Below the pieces are notes generated by a model that saw only the letters and a list, made by a program, of their open reading frames with translations, had not been told where the DNA came from and searched no databases. The position numbers were made by a program, and so were the translations under genes. This document shows, in pieces, positions 22,055-30,150 of a stretch of DNA of 36,059 nt. Each line of letters begins with the position of its first letter. Positions within the stretch are counted from its first letter, which is position 1. The DNA is from Holophagaceae bacterium (lineage in GTDB: Bacteria; Acidobacteriota; Holophagae; Holophagales; Holophagaceae): contig DAIDKC010000095.1 of the NCBI GenBank assembly GCA_027451045.1, positions 1-36,059 of the forward strand, read 5' to 3'.

Positions 22055-24139
22055 ATGACCCTCGCGCCCCTCCCGCTCAGCACCAAGGTCACGGTCCTCC
22101 GGGGCCTGGGCCCGGCGCGGGCGGCGGCGCTGCAGGAGGCGGGACTCGAAACCCTGCGGGACCTGCTGTGGAGCCTCCCCTACCGCTACGTGGACCGGGG
22201 CAGCCTCAGGCCGCTGGGCAGCCTGGACCTCCGGGGCTTCGAGGCGGCCGAAGGCGGCGTCGTCACGGTCCTCGGCACCATCCGGGACCTCCGCCAGAGC
22301 ACCACGCGGGTGCAGCGCATGGCCCTCACCGAAGTGCTGCTGGAGGACGGCACCGGCACCCTGCGCCTGGTCTGGTTCAACCAGCCCTACCTGGGCCGCG
22401 CGTTGAAGGTGGGCGATCGCCTGCTGGCCTTCGGACCGCTCGTGGTGGGCCGCCACGGGGTGGAGATGCGCGCGCCGCAGTTCGAGCTCATGGGCCGGAG
22501 CGAGGAGACGCCCTGGGTGCGCCGCCTCCTGCCCCTCTACCGCAAGCTGGGACCCCTGACGGGCCGCGTGCGCCAGAGGCTCGTGGCCGAGGCCCTCGGC
22601 CGCGTCCATCCGCCCGAGGAGTGGCTGCCCCTGGAGCTGTCGAAGGACCTCCCGGACACCCTCGCCGCGCTCCGCCTGCTGCACGAGCCGCCCGACGACA
22701 GCGATGCCCGCGCCCTGGAGGCCGGCACCACACCCGCCCACCAGCGGCTGGCCGCCGAGGAGCTCTTCGCCTTCGCCCTGGGCGTGGCCCTGCGCCGGGC
22801 CGGGCGCCTGCGCCGGAAGGGCCTGGTGGTGCCGACCTCCGCCGACCTGCGCGAGCGCCTGAAGGCCTATCTGCCCTTCCCCCTCACGGGAGCCCAGCGG
22901 CGGACCTTCAAGGAGGTGGTGGACGACCTCACCTCGGGCCGCGTGATGAACCGCCTGCTCCAGGGCGACGTGGGCAGCGGGAAGACGCTGGTGGCCTTCC
23001 TGTCCCTCGCCATGGTGGCCGAGACGGGCGGCCAGGGGGCCCTCCTGGTGCCCACGGAGGTGCTGGCACGGCAGCACGCCGCCACCTTCCAGCGCCTGCT
23101 CGGCCCCGAGGCCGGCGCCCTGCAACTGCTGCTGGGCGGCATGAAGGCGGCGGAGAAGCGCGCGGCCCTGGCCCGCATCGCCTCAGGCGAGGCCCGCTAC
23201 GTGGTGGGCACCCACGCCCTCTTCCAGGAGGCCGTGGCCTTCCACAAGCTGCAGCTGGTGGTGGTGGACGAGCAGCACCGCTTCGGCGTCAAGCAGCGCG
23301 AGGCCCTGAAGGAGAAGGGCGGCGACCCGCACTGGCTGGTCATGAGCGCCACGCCCATCCCCCGCTCGCTGGCCCTGGCGGTCTTCGGAGACCTCGACCA
23401 GAGCCTGCTGGACGAACTGCCTCCAGGCCGCCAGCCCATTGACACGAAGCTGCTGCACCCCGCCCAGGCCGAGGCCGCCTGGGGCCTGGTGGGCCGGGAG
23501 CTGGTGGCGGGCCGCCAGGCCTTCGTGGTGAGCCCGGCCATTGATCCGAGCGACGAATCGAAGGTCCAGCTCCGAGACATCCAGGCCATGGAGAAGCTCC
23601 TGCGCGCCCGCTTTCCTGACACCGAGCTGGCGGTTGTTCACGGCCGGCTCAAGGCCGACGAACTCGCCGCCCGCATGGGCCGCTTCGTCCACGGGGATGC
23701 GGGGATCCTCCTGGCCACGACGGTGGTGGAAGTGGGCGTGGACGTGCCCAACGCCACCGTCATGGTGGTGGACCACGCCGAGCGCTTCGGCCTCAGCCAG
23801 CTCCACCAGCTCCGGGGCCGCGTGGGCCGAGGACAGCACCGGAGCCACTTCGTGATGCTCAGCGCCAGCGAGGCAGAGCGCCTCACGGTGCTGGTGGAGA
23901 CCCGGGACGGCTTCCGCATCGCCCAGAAGGATCTGGATCTCCGCGGGCCCGGCGAGTTCTTCGGGGTGCGCCAGGCGGGCCTGCCCCAGTTCCAGGTGGC
24001 CGACCTGGCCCGGGACCGGACGCTTCTCCTGCGCTGCCGCGAGGCGGCCGACCGCACCCTGCACGTCGGCCTCAGCGACCGGCAGATGGATTGGCTCCGC
24101 CGGGAACAGGCACGCCTGAGGCTGGCGGACGTGAGCTGA
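22055..24139 (+). CDS. recG: ATP-dependent DNA helicase RecG
   Basis: Branched-DNA helicase that regresses stalled forks, 694 aa (E. coli 693). N-terminal wedge/OB domain (VTVLGTIRDLRQSTT, LVWFNQPYLGRAL), helicase motifs I GDVGSGKT, Ia LLVPTEVLARQHAATF, II VVDEQHRFGVKQR (the DEQH form typical of RecG), III MSATPIPRSLAL, IV-V AVVHGRLKADE and LLATTVVEVGVDVPNA, VI GLSQLHQLRGRVGRG, and the TRG region with DLDLRGPGEFFGVRQAGLP. Start at ATG 22055 has GGAGGGG directly upstream. It starts 14 bp after the PLP-enzyme stop, so it is probably read from the same transcript. Confidence 0.97.
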   Translation: MTLAPLPLSTKVTVLRGLGPARAAALQEAGLETLRDLLWSLPYRYVDRGSLRPLGSLDLRGFEAAEGGVVTVLGTIRDLRQSTTRVQRMALTEVLLEDGTGTLRLVWFNQPYLGRALKVGDRLLAFGPLVVGRHGVEMRAPQFELMGRSEETPWVRRLLPLYRKLGPLTGRVRQRLVAEALGRVHPPEEWLPLELSKDLPDTLAALRLLHEPPDDSDARALEAGTTPAHQRLAAEELFAFALGVALRRAGRLRRKGLVVPTSADLRERLKAYLPFPLTGAQRRTFKEVVDDLTSGRVMNRLLQGDVGSGKTLVAFLSLAMVAETGGQGALLVPTEVLARQHAATFQRLLGPEAGALQLLLGGMKAAEKRAALARIASGEARYVVGTHALFQEAVAFHKLQLVVVDEQHRFGVKQREALKEKGGDPHWLVMSATPIPRSLALAVFGDLDQSLLDELPPGRQPIDTKLLHPAQAEAAWGLVGRELVAGRQAFVVSPAIDPSDESKVQLRDIQAMEKLLRARFPDTELAVVHGRLKADELAARMGRFVHGDAGILLATTVVEVGVDVPNATVMVVDHAERFGLSQLHQLRGRVGRGQHRSHFVMLSASEAERLTVLVETRDGFRIAQKDLDLRGPGEFFGVRQAGLPQFQVADLARDRTLLLRCREAADRTLHVGLSDRQMDWLRREQARLRLADVS

Positions 24140-24154
24140 GGACCGGCCCGGTCC
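24140..24154 (+). terminator. Short hairpin after recG
   Basis: GGACCG GCC CGGTCC begins at the base after the stop codon: 6-bp perfect stem, 3-base loop, no T-run. Weak as a terminator. Confidence 0.4.
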
Positions 24155-24179
24155 GGTGGCCTCGTACCGAATCTCCCCG

Positions 24180-24240
24180 TTGACAGAGCGGCCGTAAAAC
24201 TCATGTTTTGTCATGAGCCAATCCATGTTTTTTCATTGAG
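24180..24240 (+). promoter_or_regulatory. Subtilase promoter region with two phased direct repeats
   Basis: A consensus -35 box TTGACA (24180-24185) is followed by two near-identical repeats, CATGTTTTGTCATGAG (24202-24217) and CATGTTTTTTCATTGAG (24224-24240), starting 22 bp apart, about two helical turns. The first also forms an inverted repeat CTCATG TTTTGT CATGAG (24200-24217). They overlap or follow the expected -10 and start site, a typical repressor position. The protease ATG lies 57 bp further down. Confidence 0.5.
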
Positions 24241-24297
24241 TCGCCCTCTCAAACCCAATTCCATCAGCCAACTGGTGGCATTCCAAGGAGTCGCCTC

Positions 24298-25623
24298 ATG
24301 CGCCTGGCTTCGACCGGCCGTTTCCTCGCCTGTTTCCTGGCCGGAGGGATGTCCCTCCTCGCCGGCTCCCCCCGTTCCTACCTGATCCTGACCCGGGCCC
24401 AGGGCCCCGGCAGCACGGACCTGGACGACCTGCTCGCCGCTGCGGGAGGCGCCGTCTCGGCACGCCATCCCGAGATCGGCGTGGTCGTCGCCGCGTCCGA
24501 CTGCCCCGACTTCCTCGCCCGCATCGGCAGCGATCCCCGGGTGCAGCAGGCCGCGGAGGATCCGGAGGTGTCCTGGATCCCCGACGTGCATGCGACATCC
24601 GTGCAGGAGGGCGACCTGCGGGCCCAGGCCGTCAACAGCGAACCGTACTCGGCCTACCAGTGGAACCTCCGGCAGATCCACGCGGACCAGACCGCCGCCC
24701 AGGGCGACCTCGGCTGGGGCGTCAAGCGGGCGAGGGTCGCTGTCCTCGACGCGGGGATCTGCACCCAGCATCCGGACATCGGACCCAACGTGAACCTGGC
24801 CCTCAGCCGCTCCTTCGTTCCCACGGAACCCGGGATTGATCCCGTCGTCCCGGGATTCAACCACGGCACCCATGTGGCCGGTATCATCGCGGCCCCGATC
24901 AATGGGCTCGGGGTACAGGGCGTGGCCCCGCGGGCCGAGATCGTGGCCGTCAAGGTCCTGCGGAGCGACACGGGCAGCGGCGCCTTCTCCTGGATCATTT
25001 CGGGCATCCTCTACGCCTCCGGACCCGAGGTCCGCGCCGACGTCATCAACATGAGCCTGGGCTCGACCTTCGACCGCATCAATGCGGGTGGCGGCGGGGC
25101 CGGCCCCCTGATCGCCGCCCTCAACCGGGCCGTCACCTACGCCACCGCCGCGGGCACCCTCTGCGTCAGTGCGGCGGGGAACGAGGGGGTGGACCTCAAC
25201 GGACGGCTGTGGGCCGTCCCGGCCCAGTCCGGCAACGGCATCGCCGTGGCCGCCACAGGCCCCTATGGCCTCGCGGACTTCGACCGGCCCGCCTCCTACA
25301 CGAACTATGGGCAGTCCGTGGTGAACGTGGCCGCGCCGGGCGGGGATTTCGTCTACGCGCCCGCCTACCCCTACGACATGGTGCTGAGTCCCGGCGGACG
25401 GCAGACGCCTTCCAGTCCCTGGGGCTACTACTTCGCCGCGGGGACCTCCATGGCCGCGCCCCACGTCTCCGGCGTGGCCGCGCTGATCGTCGGCAAGTAC
25501 GGGCGGATGAGCCCCGCCGAACTGAAGCGGCGCCTCCAGCAGAGCGCCGAGGACATCCTCAAGCCCGGCGACGATCCGTACAGCGGCCATGGGCGGATTG
25601 ACGCCCTGGCGGCGGTTCGCTGA
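24298..25623 (+). CDS. Secreted subtilisin-like serine protease (S8)
   Basis: Exported endopeptidase, 441 aa. Signal peptide (residues 1-22, [17 protein letters not shown]), an inhibitor-I9-like propeptide (about 28-100, [12 protein letters not shown]), then the catalytic domain with Asp151 (VAVLDAGI), His189 (NHGTHVAGI), oxyanion Asn295 (SAAGNEG) and Ser384 ([12 protein letters not shown]). All catalytic residues are intact, so it should mature and act outside the cytoplasm. There is no C-terminal sorting domain. Start at ATG 24298 has AAGGAG nine bases upstream. It is monocistronic: recG ends 158 bp before it and the next gene is convergent. The 149-bp gap that follows (25624-25772) shows only a weak 4-bp hairpin. 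Confidence 0.95.
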   Translation: MRLASTGRFLACFLAGGMSLLAGSPRSYLILTRAQGPGSTDLDDLLAAAGGAVSARHPEIGVVVAASDCPDFLARIGSDPRVQQAAEDPEVSWIPDVHATSVQEGDLRAQAVNSEPYSAYQWNLRQIHADQTAAQGDLGWGVKRARVAVLDAGICTQHPDIGPNVNLALSRSFVPTEPGIDPVVPGFNHGTHVAGIIAAPINGLGVQGVAPRAEIVAVKVLRSDTGSGAFSWIISGILYASGPEVRADVINMSLGSTFDRINAGGGGAGPLIAALNRAVTYATAAGTLCVSAAGNEGVDLNGRLWAVPAQSGNGIAVAATGPYGLADFDRPASYTNYGQSVVNVAAPGGDFVYAPAYPYDMVLSPGGRQTPSSPWGYYFAAGTSMAAPHVSGVAALIVGKYGRMSPAELKRRLQQSAEDILKPGDDPYSGHGRIDALAAVR

Positions 25624-25772
25624 AGCCGATCACCTTCCCCGTACCGGCCCGGTCAATCCTGGAACTGCGCGATGGCGCGCCAGTCCCTCGGCAGGCCGGG
25701 CCAGGTCCGGGGCGGTGCGGATATCTCCTGCAGCGAGACGGACAGATGCGACCTGGCACTGCTTCGCGGGGT

Positions 25773-26891
25773 TCAGGCGCCCGGAATGAACGCCACGCCG
25801 GGGTAGCCGACGAAGTGGTAGAGGCTGGCCGGGGCGGTGCGGCCCATGCCGAGGGGCTTCACCGGAAGTTCGGGCGCCCCGATGGAGGTTGCGTAGGCCA
25901 CTGGAACACCCACAGGAGCAGGCAGGCCGAGGTCCCGGGCCGTCGCCTCCAGCAGCAGGAGGCCAAACGGGATGGAGAAGCGCCCGCACCAGGGCATCCG
26001 GTAGGTGTCGGGATGCGCGGGGTCCACCGAGGCGTCGAAGAAGGCCTCCGCTTTCGCCGGGGAGACGGGCCCGGCCAGGGGCCCGGTCAGCAGCGCGCGA
26101 TCCCGCGCCGTGGCCTTCACGTAGGCGTCCACGCCGCCCTCGCCGTAGGGGGTGTACGCGAAATCCGTCCCGTAGTGGATGGCGTCGGAGGAGATCACGA
26201 TCGCCACGTCCCGGCCGAGCGCCCATCCGTGTTTGCGCAGGGATCCGGCCAGGGCCTTCCCCAGGTGGGAAGCCAGTGCCTGGAAGCGGGGGAACGAAGC
26301 CGCCGGCACAAGGATGGAGACGAGGCTCACCGATGGATCCTGGTGCTTCAGCCAGTAGGCGACGGCTTCCACGGAATGCTCGCTGTCCTGCATCGCGGCG
26401 TCCTTGACGACATCGGCCGGCGGCAGGCGGGCCAGCAGTTCATTCCGCAACGGAGAGACAGGGATCGCGCCATCGGGGGCCCGCCAGGCCCGGTAGGGGT
26501 CGAAGACGAGGGCGTCCCGGGCCCCGAAGCGGCGATAGCCGTGGAAGACGCCGATCAGCACGACGGTGGGGGCGGTGACGAGGGGCAGCACCCGGCGGTA
26601 GACACGGCCGGCGTAGAGGTAGTCGTCATGGGGGCAGATCACCCCCAGGACGCCGGGTGCCGGCAGCGCCCCGAAGGACTCGGGCACGGGGGGCCGGGCG
26701 GACCAGTCCCAGACCTGGGCCATCTGGTCGGGCCGGGAGGCGAACCCCACCACGTCCTTCTGTCCGCGCACGGTGTCGGTGGAGGGGATGCCCATGCTCC
26801 GGCGGACTTCCGCGAGGGAGGGCACCTGCGCCCGACCGCCCGGGATCAGGCCGGGGAGGAGGAGGACAAGGGCGAGCAGGGTCCGGTGCAT
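25773..26891 (-). CDS. Secreted MEMO-family protein (AmmeMemoRadiSam B type)
   Basis: 372 aa, related to MEMO1 and class III extradiol dioxygenases. Metal-site candidates match MEMO1: His88 (CPHDDYLYAG), His117 (GVFHGYRRFG) and a Cys in PWCGRFSIP; also DSEHSVEAVAYWL and SSDAIHYGTDF. Unlike typical cytosolic members it has an N-terminal signal peptide (MHRTLLALVLLLPGLIPGGRAQ), so it probably works in the periplasm. Cellular MEMO has been linked to copper and redox handling; the bacterial function is unknown. Partner AMMECR1 and radical SAM genes of the AmmeMemoRadiSam set are absent here. Start at 26891 has GGAGG five bases upstream. It follows coaD by 21 bp and is likely cotranscribed with it. 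Confidence 0.85.
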   Translation of the reverse strand: MHRTLLALVLLLPGLIPGGRAQVPSLAEVRRSMGIPSTDTVRGQKDVVGFASRPDQMAQVWDWSARPPVPESFGALPAPGVLGVICPHDDYLYAGRVYRRVLPLVTAPTVVLIGVFHGYRRFGARDALVFDPYRAWRAPDGAIPVSPLRNELLARLPPADVVKDAAMQDSEHSVEAVAYWLKHQDPSVSLVSILVPAASFPRFQALASHLGKALAGSLRKHGWALGRDVAIVISSDAIHYGTDFAYTPYGEGGVDAYVKATARDRALLTGPLAGPVSPAKAEAFFDASVDPAHPDTYRMPWCGRFSIPFGLLLLEATARDLGLPAPVGVPVAYATSIGAPELPVKPLGMGRTAPASLYHFVGYPGVAFIPGA

Positions 26892-26912
26892 GCCGGCCTC
26901 CGGGAGGGACGA

Positions 26913-27392
26913 TCAGGCGAGCAGGTGGGCCGCGATGCGCTCCCGGAGCTTCTCCGGGACCAGGTCGGCCAGGGTGCCGCCCATGCTGCCGATCTCCCGG
27001 ACGAGCCGACTGCTGACTGCGCTGTACTTCTCCTTGGGCATCAGGAAGACGGTCTCCAGTTCGGGAGCCAGCTTGCGGTTCATGAGCGCCATCTGGAACT
27101 CGTACTCGAAGTCGCTGAAGGCCCGCACGCCCCGCACGATGGACTGGGCGCCCTGGGAGCGGGCGAAGTCCACCAGCAGCCCATGGAAGCTCGTCACCTC
27201 CACCCCCGGGAGGTCGCCCACCAGGTCCCGCAGCATGGTCACGCGCTCCTCCACGGTGAAGGCGGCAGTCTTGGCGGGGTTGTGGAGCACCGCGACGACG
27301 AGGCGGTCCACGAGCTTCGCCGCCCGCTGGATGAGGTCCCAGTGGCCGAGGGTCACGGGATCGAAGGAGCCTGGATAAATGGCCGTGCGCAC
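26913..27392 (-). CDS. coaD: Phosphopantetheine adenylyltransferase
   Basis: Penultimate enzyme of coenzyme A synthesis: 4'-phosphopantetheine + ATP to dephospho-CoA + PPi. 159 aa, the usual length. Seen: nucleotidyltransferase signature YPGSFDPVTLGHWDLI with TxGH, VAVLHNPAK, IVRGVRAFSDFEYEFQMALMN, and SAVSSRLVREIGSMGG near the end. Start is GTG at 27392, with AGGAG five bases upstream. It lies divergent from ddl with a 90-bp gap containing a palindrome, and is followed closely by the MEMO-family gene. Confidence 0.96.
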   Translation of the reverse strand: MRTAIYPGSFDPVTLGHWDLIQRAAKLVDRLVVAVLHNPAKTAAFTVEERVTMLRDLVGDLPGVEVTSFHGLLVDFARSQGAQSIVRGVRAFSDFEYEFQMALMNRKLAPELETVFLMPKEKYSAVSSRLVREIGSMGGTLADLVPEKLRERIAAHLLA

Positions 27393-27446
27393 GAACGCTC
27401 CTGGAGGGCTGCCCCAGACTAGCGCAACCGGAAGCCCGGGCGTCAG

Positions 27447-27476
27447 CCGCCATCCGGCGCCCGATGGCGGTAGAGT
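27447..27476 (+). promoter_or_regulatory. ddl promoter: 8-bp palindrome abutting -10 box
   Basis: A perfect inverted repeat CCGCCATC (27447-27454) / GATGGCGG (27463-27470) with an 8-base GC-rich loop ends exactly at a TAGAGT -10-like box (27471-27476). The palindrome covers the place of the -35 box, suggesting operator control. The -10 box ends 6 bp before the ddl ATG, so the message could be leaderless. Confidence 0.5.
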
Positions 27477-27482
27477 GGGGAC

Positions 27483-28574
27483 ATGAGCCAGCGCCTATCC
27501 GTCGGTCTCCTGTTCGGGGGCGAGAGCCCGGAGCACGAAGTCTCCATCGTGACTGCCCGCGCCATCGCGCAGCACCTGGATCCCGCCCGTTTCGTGGTGC
27601 GGCCCATGGGCATCGCGCGCAACGGTGTGTGGGTCGTGGCGGGGGATCCCTTCTCCCGCCTGGCCGCGGGGGAGTTGCCGGAACGCAGCGCCCACCCCTT
27701 CCTGCCCCTGGAACGGGGTGCCGAGGACACCCCCCTGCCCGACCTCTTCTTCAACGCGCTGCATGGAGCGGGTGGCGAGGACGGCCAGATCCAGGGCTAT
27801 CTTGAGCTGCTCCACCGGCCCTACACCGGGGCGGGCCTGCTGGCCATGGCCGCGGGCATGGACAAGTGGATCACCAAGCGTCTGTGGGAATCCGAGGGGC
27901 TGCCTGTCGTGCCCTACGAGGGCCTCACGGAGGAGCGCTGGATCCGCGACCGGCAGGCCTGCCTCGCGGCCTGCGGGAAGCTCGGACTGCCCCTCTTCGT
28001 GAAGCCCGCCAATCTCGGAAGCAGCATCGGGGTGGAGAAGGTCAAGCGCACGGAGGATCTCGCTGCAGCCCTCGACCGGGCCTTCACCTTCGACCGCCGG
28101 GTGCTGGTGGAGCAGGGCCTGGATGTCCGCGAGATCGAGGTGGCGGTGCTGGGAGGGGACGAGCCCCTGGTCTCCCAGCCCGGCGAGGTGATCGTGGCCG
28201 ACGAGTTCTACACCTTCGAGGACAAGTACCTCGCGGGGAAGAGCCGCACCGAGATCCCGGCCCGGCTGCCCGAGGAACTGGCCGACCTGGTGCGCAAGCT
28301 GGCCTCCAGGGCCTTCGCCGCCGTGGACGGCTACGGCATGGCCCGGGTGGACTTCTTCCTGGAGCGTCCCAGCGGAAGGATCTTCCTCAACGAGCTGAAC
28401 TTCATCCCCGGCTTCACCAGCATCTCCATGTACCCCAAGATGATGGCCGCCAGCGGCGTACCCTACGGGGAGTTGCTGACCCGCCTCGTGGACTTGGCCC
28501 TGGCCCGCCATGCCCAGGCCGCCCGGAGGCAGACGGGCTTCCAGTCGGGCAGCGACTGGTTCCGGGGCAAGTAG
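27483..28574 (+). CDS. ddl: D-alanine--D-alanine ligase
   Basis: ATP-grasp ligase making D-Ala-D-Ala for peptidoglycan in the cytoplasm, 363 aa, the DdlA-like longer form with an inserted segment. Seen: GLLFGGESPEHEVSIVTA at the N-terminus, FNALHGAGGEDGQIQGYLE, FVKPANLGSSIGVEKV, VLVEQGLDVREIEVAVLG, the omega loop FYTFEDKYLAG, ARVDFFLE and LNELNFIPGFTSISMYP. The Lys-Tyr pair of the omega loop (DKY) is that of D-Ala-D-Ala ligases; D-Ala-D-Lac enzymes usually carry another residue there, so vancomycin-type resistance is not indicated. The ATG lies only 6 bp from a -10-like box, without a classic Shine-Dalgarno sequence. Confidence 0.96.
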   Translation: MSQRLSVGLLFGGESPEHEVSIVTARAIAQHLDPARFVVRPMGIARNGVWVVAGDPFSRLAAGELPERSAHPFLPLERGAEDTPLPDLFFNALHGAGGEDGQIQGYLELLHRPYTGAGLLAMAAGMDKWITKRLWESEGLPVVPYEGLTEERWIRDRQACLAACGKLGLPLFVKPANLGSSIGVEKVKRTEDLAAALDRAFTFDRRVLVEQGLDVREIEVAVLGGDEPLVSQPGEVIVADEFYTFEDKYLAGKSRTEIPARLPEELADLVRKLASRAFAAVDGYGMARVDFFLERPSGRIFLNELNFIPGFTSISMYPKMMAASGVPYGELLTRLVDLALARHAQAARRQTGFQSGSDWFRGK

Positions 28575-28612
28575 CCCTCAAGGCCGCGGCCCGGGCAGCC
28601 GAAAAGGGGTCC

Positions 28613-28930
28613 ATGGACGCCCTCGGATCCGCCCTCTCCGGAATCAGCGCCGCGAGCGCCGGGCTCGCCCTCCAGGCCAGCAACGTGGCCAACCAGCGGA
28701 CACCGGGCTACCAGGCCAGACAGGTGGAACTGGCCGCCCAGCCGGCGGGGGGCGTGGCAGTCCAGGGCGTGGCTTCTGATCCCGCCCCGGCGGTCCCCGG
28801 AGGATCCAACGTGGATCTGGCCACGGAGGCGGTGCAAGGCTTGGCCCTGGACGTGATGTACAAAGCCAACCTGAAGGTCGTCCAGGCCGAGTCCAAGCGG
28901 ATGCAGGCCACCCTCGACCTGAACGCCTGA
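28613..28930 (+). CDS. Short flagellar basal-body rod-like protein
   Basis: 105 aa, shorter than FlgB/FlgC (about 130-150). The N-terminus LSGISAASAGLALQASNVANQRTPGYQARQVEL carries the rod-protein signature around ASNVANQRTPGY, and the C-terminus VMYKANLKVVQAESKRMQATLDLNA matches the FlgC/FlgG C-terminal helix. The two axial coiled-coil ends are joined by a short Pro/Gly/Ala linker instead of a folded middle domain. No other flagellar gene is in the window. ATG at 28613 has AAGGGG three bases upstream, 38 bp after ddl, so it is probably cotranscribed. It could be a minimal rod component, or a repurposed axial-type protein. Confidence 0.7.
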   Translation: MDALGSALSGISAASAGLALQASNVANQRTPGYQARQVELAAQPAGGVAVQGVASDPAPAVPGGSNVDLATEAVQGLALDVMYKANLKVVQAESKRMQATLDLNA

Positions 28931-28943
28931 CCGCAACCGGTAG

Positions 28944-28971
28944 CTGACAGGCCAGAGGCGACCGCTACACT
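28944..28971 (+). promoter_or_regulatory. Sigma-70-type promoter with near-leaderless start
   Basis: CTGACA (28944-28949), 16-bp spacer, TACACT (28966-28971). The -10 box ends 6 bp before the ATG at 28978 and no Shine-Dalgarno sequence is present, so the S41-like gene is probably translated from a leaderless transcript. Confidence 0.55.
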
Positions 28972-28977
28972 GGTGCC

Positions 28978-30150
28978 ATGCACGCCCGCACCTGGCTCTC
29001 CGTCCTCTCGCTCCCCATGGTGGGCGCCTTCACCTACCCCCTCGTCCAGCACCCGGCCACACCCTCCTCGGCGGCCGCCAAGCAGACCCCGCCCGATCCC
29101 CTCGCGGGCACGACGGACATCGAGGATGTCCTGTCGCTGGTCCAGAGGGACTACGTGGATCCCCCGGACATGTCGAAGGTGCTCGCCGGCGGCATCCAGG
29201 CGGCCCTGGAGCGGGCCCATCCCATGAATGCCTACCTCAGTCCGGAGGATCTCCGCCTGCCCCCGCCGGGGCCGGCCTCCGCAGGTCTGGTGGTCATCAA
29301 GCGGGGCATCTACGCCCTGGTGCTGGCGGTGACCCCCGGAGGCCCCGCGGCCAAGGCGGGCATCCAGCCGGGGGACGTCATCCGCAAAGTGGATGGGGAT
29401 TCGGTGGGCCTGCTCAGCGCGTGGACCCTGGAACGGCGCCTGCGGGGCACGCCGGGGACCGCCCTGGACCTGTACCGCTATTCCAATCTCACGGGGGACC
29501 TGCTGAAGTCCTCCCTCAAGCTCGCCGTGATCCCCCGCGATCCCGTGACGATCCAGAAGAGCCCCGGGGGCGTCCGCGTCGTGCTGCCGGACCTCGGCCC
29601 GGGGCGGGCCAAGGAGGTGGAGGCGCTCCTGGCCGGTGTGGACCGCAAGCAGTCGCTGGTCCTCGACCTGCGCCAGTGCGTGAGCCTTGAGGGCAGTGCC
29701 GCGGAGACCGCGGCCCTCGCGGGCTTCCTCGGCGTGAAGGGCCGGGTAGGTACCCTCCAGGAGCACGACCGGCCGGACCGCCCCCTGGAAGCGGGCCCCC
29801 TGGGCGTCCCGTTCGCCAAGGTGGCCGTCCTCGTCGGGCGCAGCACCCTGGGCATGCCCGAAGTCCTCGCCGCCTGCCTCAAGCAGCACGGGGCGCGGAT
29901 CCTGGGCGAGCGCACCCCGGGGCTAGCGATCCTCCGGAAGCGCTTCCCCCTGCGTCAGGGCGGAGCCGTGGAGCTCGTCTGCGGACGCTGGCTGGGCGAT
30001 GGCGGCGAGAAGCTGGACCGCACCGGCGTCGTGCCGAACCAGACGCTGAAGCTGGGCGAGGCGGATGATCCCCTTGCCAAGGCCCTGGATGCCCTCAAGA
30101 CGCCCATGCCCACGCCGATTCCTGCCGGCGACGGGCATCAGGCGGCCTAG
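28978..30150 (+). CDS. S41/CtpA-like PDZ protein lacking the catalytic dyad
   Basis: 390 aa, built like a C-terminal processing peptidase: N-terminal membrane anchor or signal (about 5-20), helical region VLSLVQRDYVDPPDM, PDZ domain (about 100-185, AKAGIQPGDVIRKVDGDSV), then the S41 core (SLVLDLRQCVSLEGSAAETAALAGF; VAVLVGRSTLGMPEVLAACLKQHGARILGERTPG). In E. coli Prc the dyad is Ser430 in SASASE and Lys455 in TFGKG. Aligning the conserved Glu and GE-T blocks puts Gly292 at the Ser position and Leu316 at the Lys position. The protein is therefore probably not a protease but a binding or scaffold relative. It abuts the YibQ-like gene, reflecting the common CtpA-YibQ neighbourhood linked to peptidoglycan hydrolase control; EnvC is not seen here. 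Confidence 0.85.
   Translation: MHARTWLSVLSLPMVGAFTYPLVQHPATPSSAAAKQTPPDPLAGTTDIEDVLSLVQRDYVDPPDMSKVLAGGIQAALERAHPMNAYLSPEDLRLPPPGPASAGLVVIKRGIYALVLAVTPGGPAAKAGIQPGDVIRKVDGDSVGLLSAWTLERRLRGTPGTALDLYRYSNLTGDLLKSSLKLAVIPRDPVTIQKSPGGVRVVLPDLGPGRAKEVEALLAGVDRKQSLVLDLRQCVSLEGSAAETAALAGFLGVKGRVGTLQEHDRPDRPLEAGPLGVPFAKVAVLVGRSTLGMPEVLAACLKQHGARILGERTPGLAILRKRFPLRQGGAVELVCGRWLGDGGEKLDRTGVVPNQTLKLGEADDPLAKALDALKTPMPTPIPAGDGHQAA

Noticed and set aside
25643-25653. ACCGGCCCGGT as a terminator between subtilase and MEMO genes
   Set aside because: Only a 4-bp stem with no T-run; too weak to call.
25653-25772. Open frame continuing past the MEMO-family stop codon (ending DWRAIAQFQD)
   Set aside because: The MEMO protein ends at a natural place and the extension has no homology; readthrough is not supported.
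27483-28574. Ddl as a vancomycin-resistance D-Ala-D-Lac ligase
   Set aside because: The omega loop keeps the Lys-Tyr pair of D-Ala-D-Ala ligases and no vanH/vanX neighbours exist.
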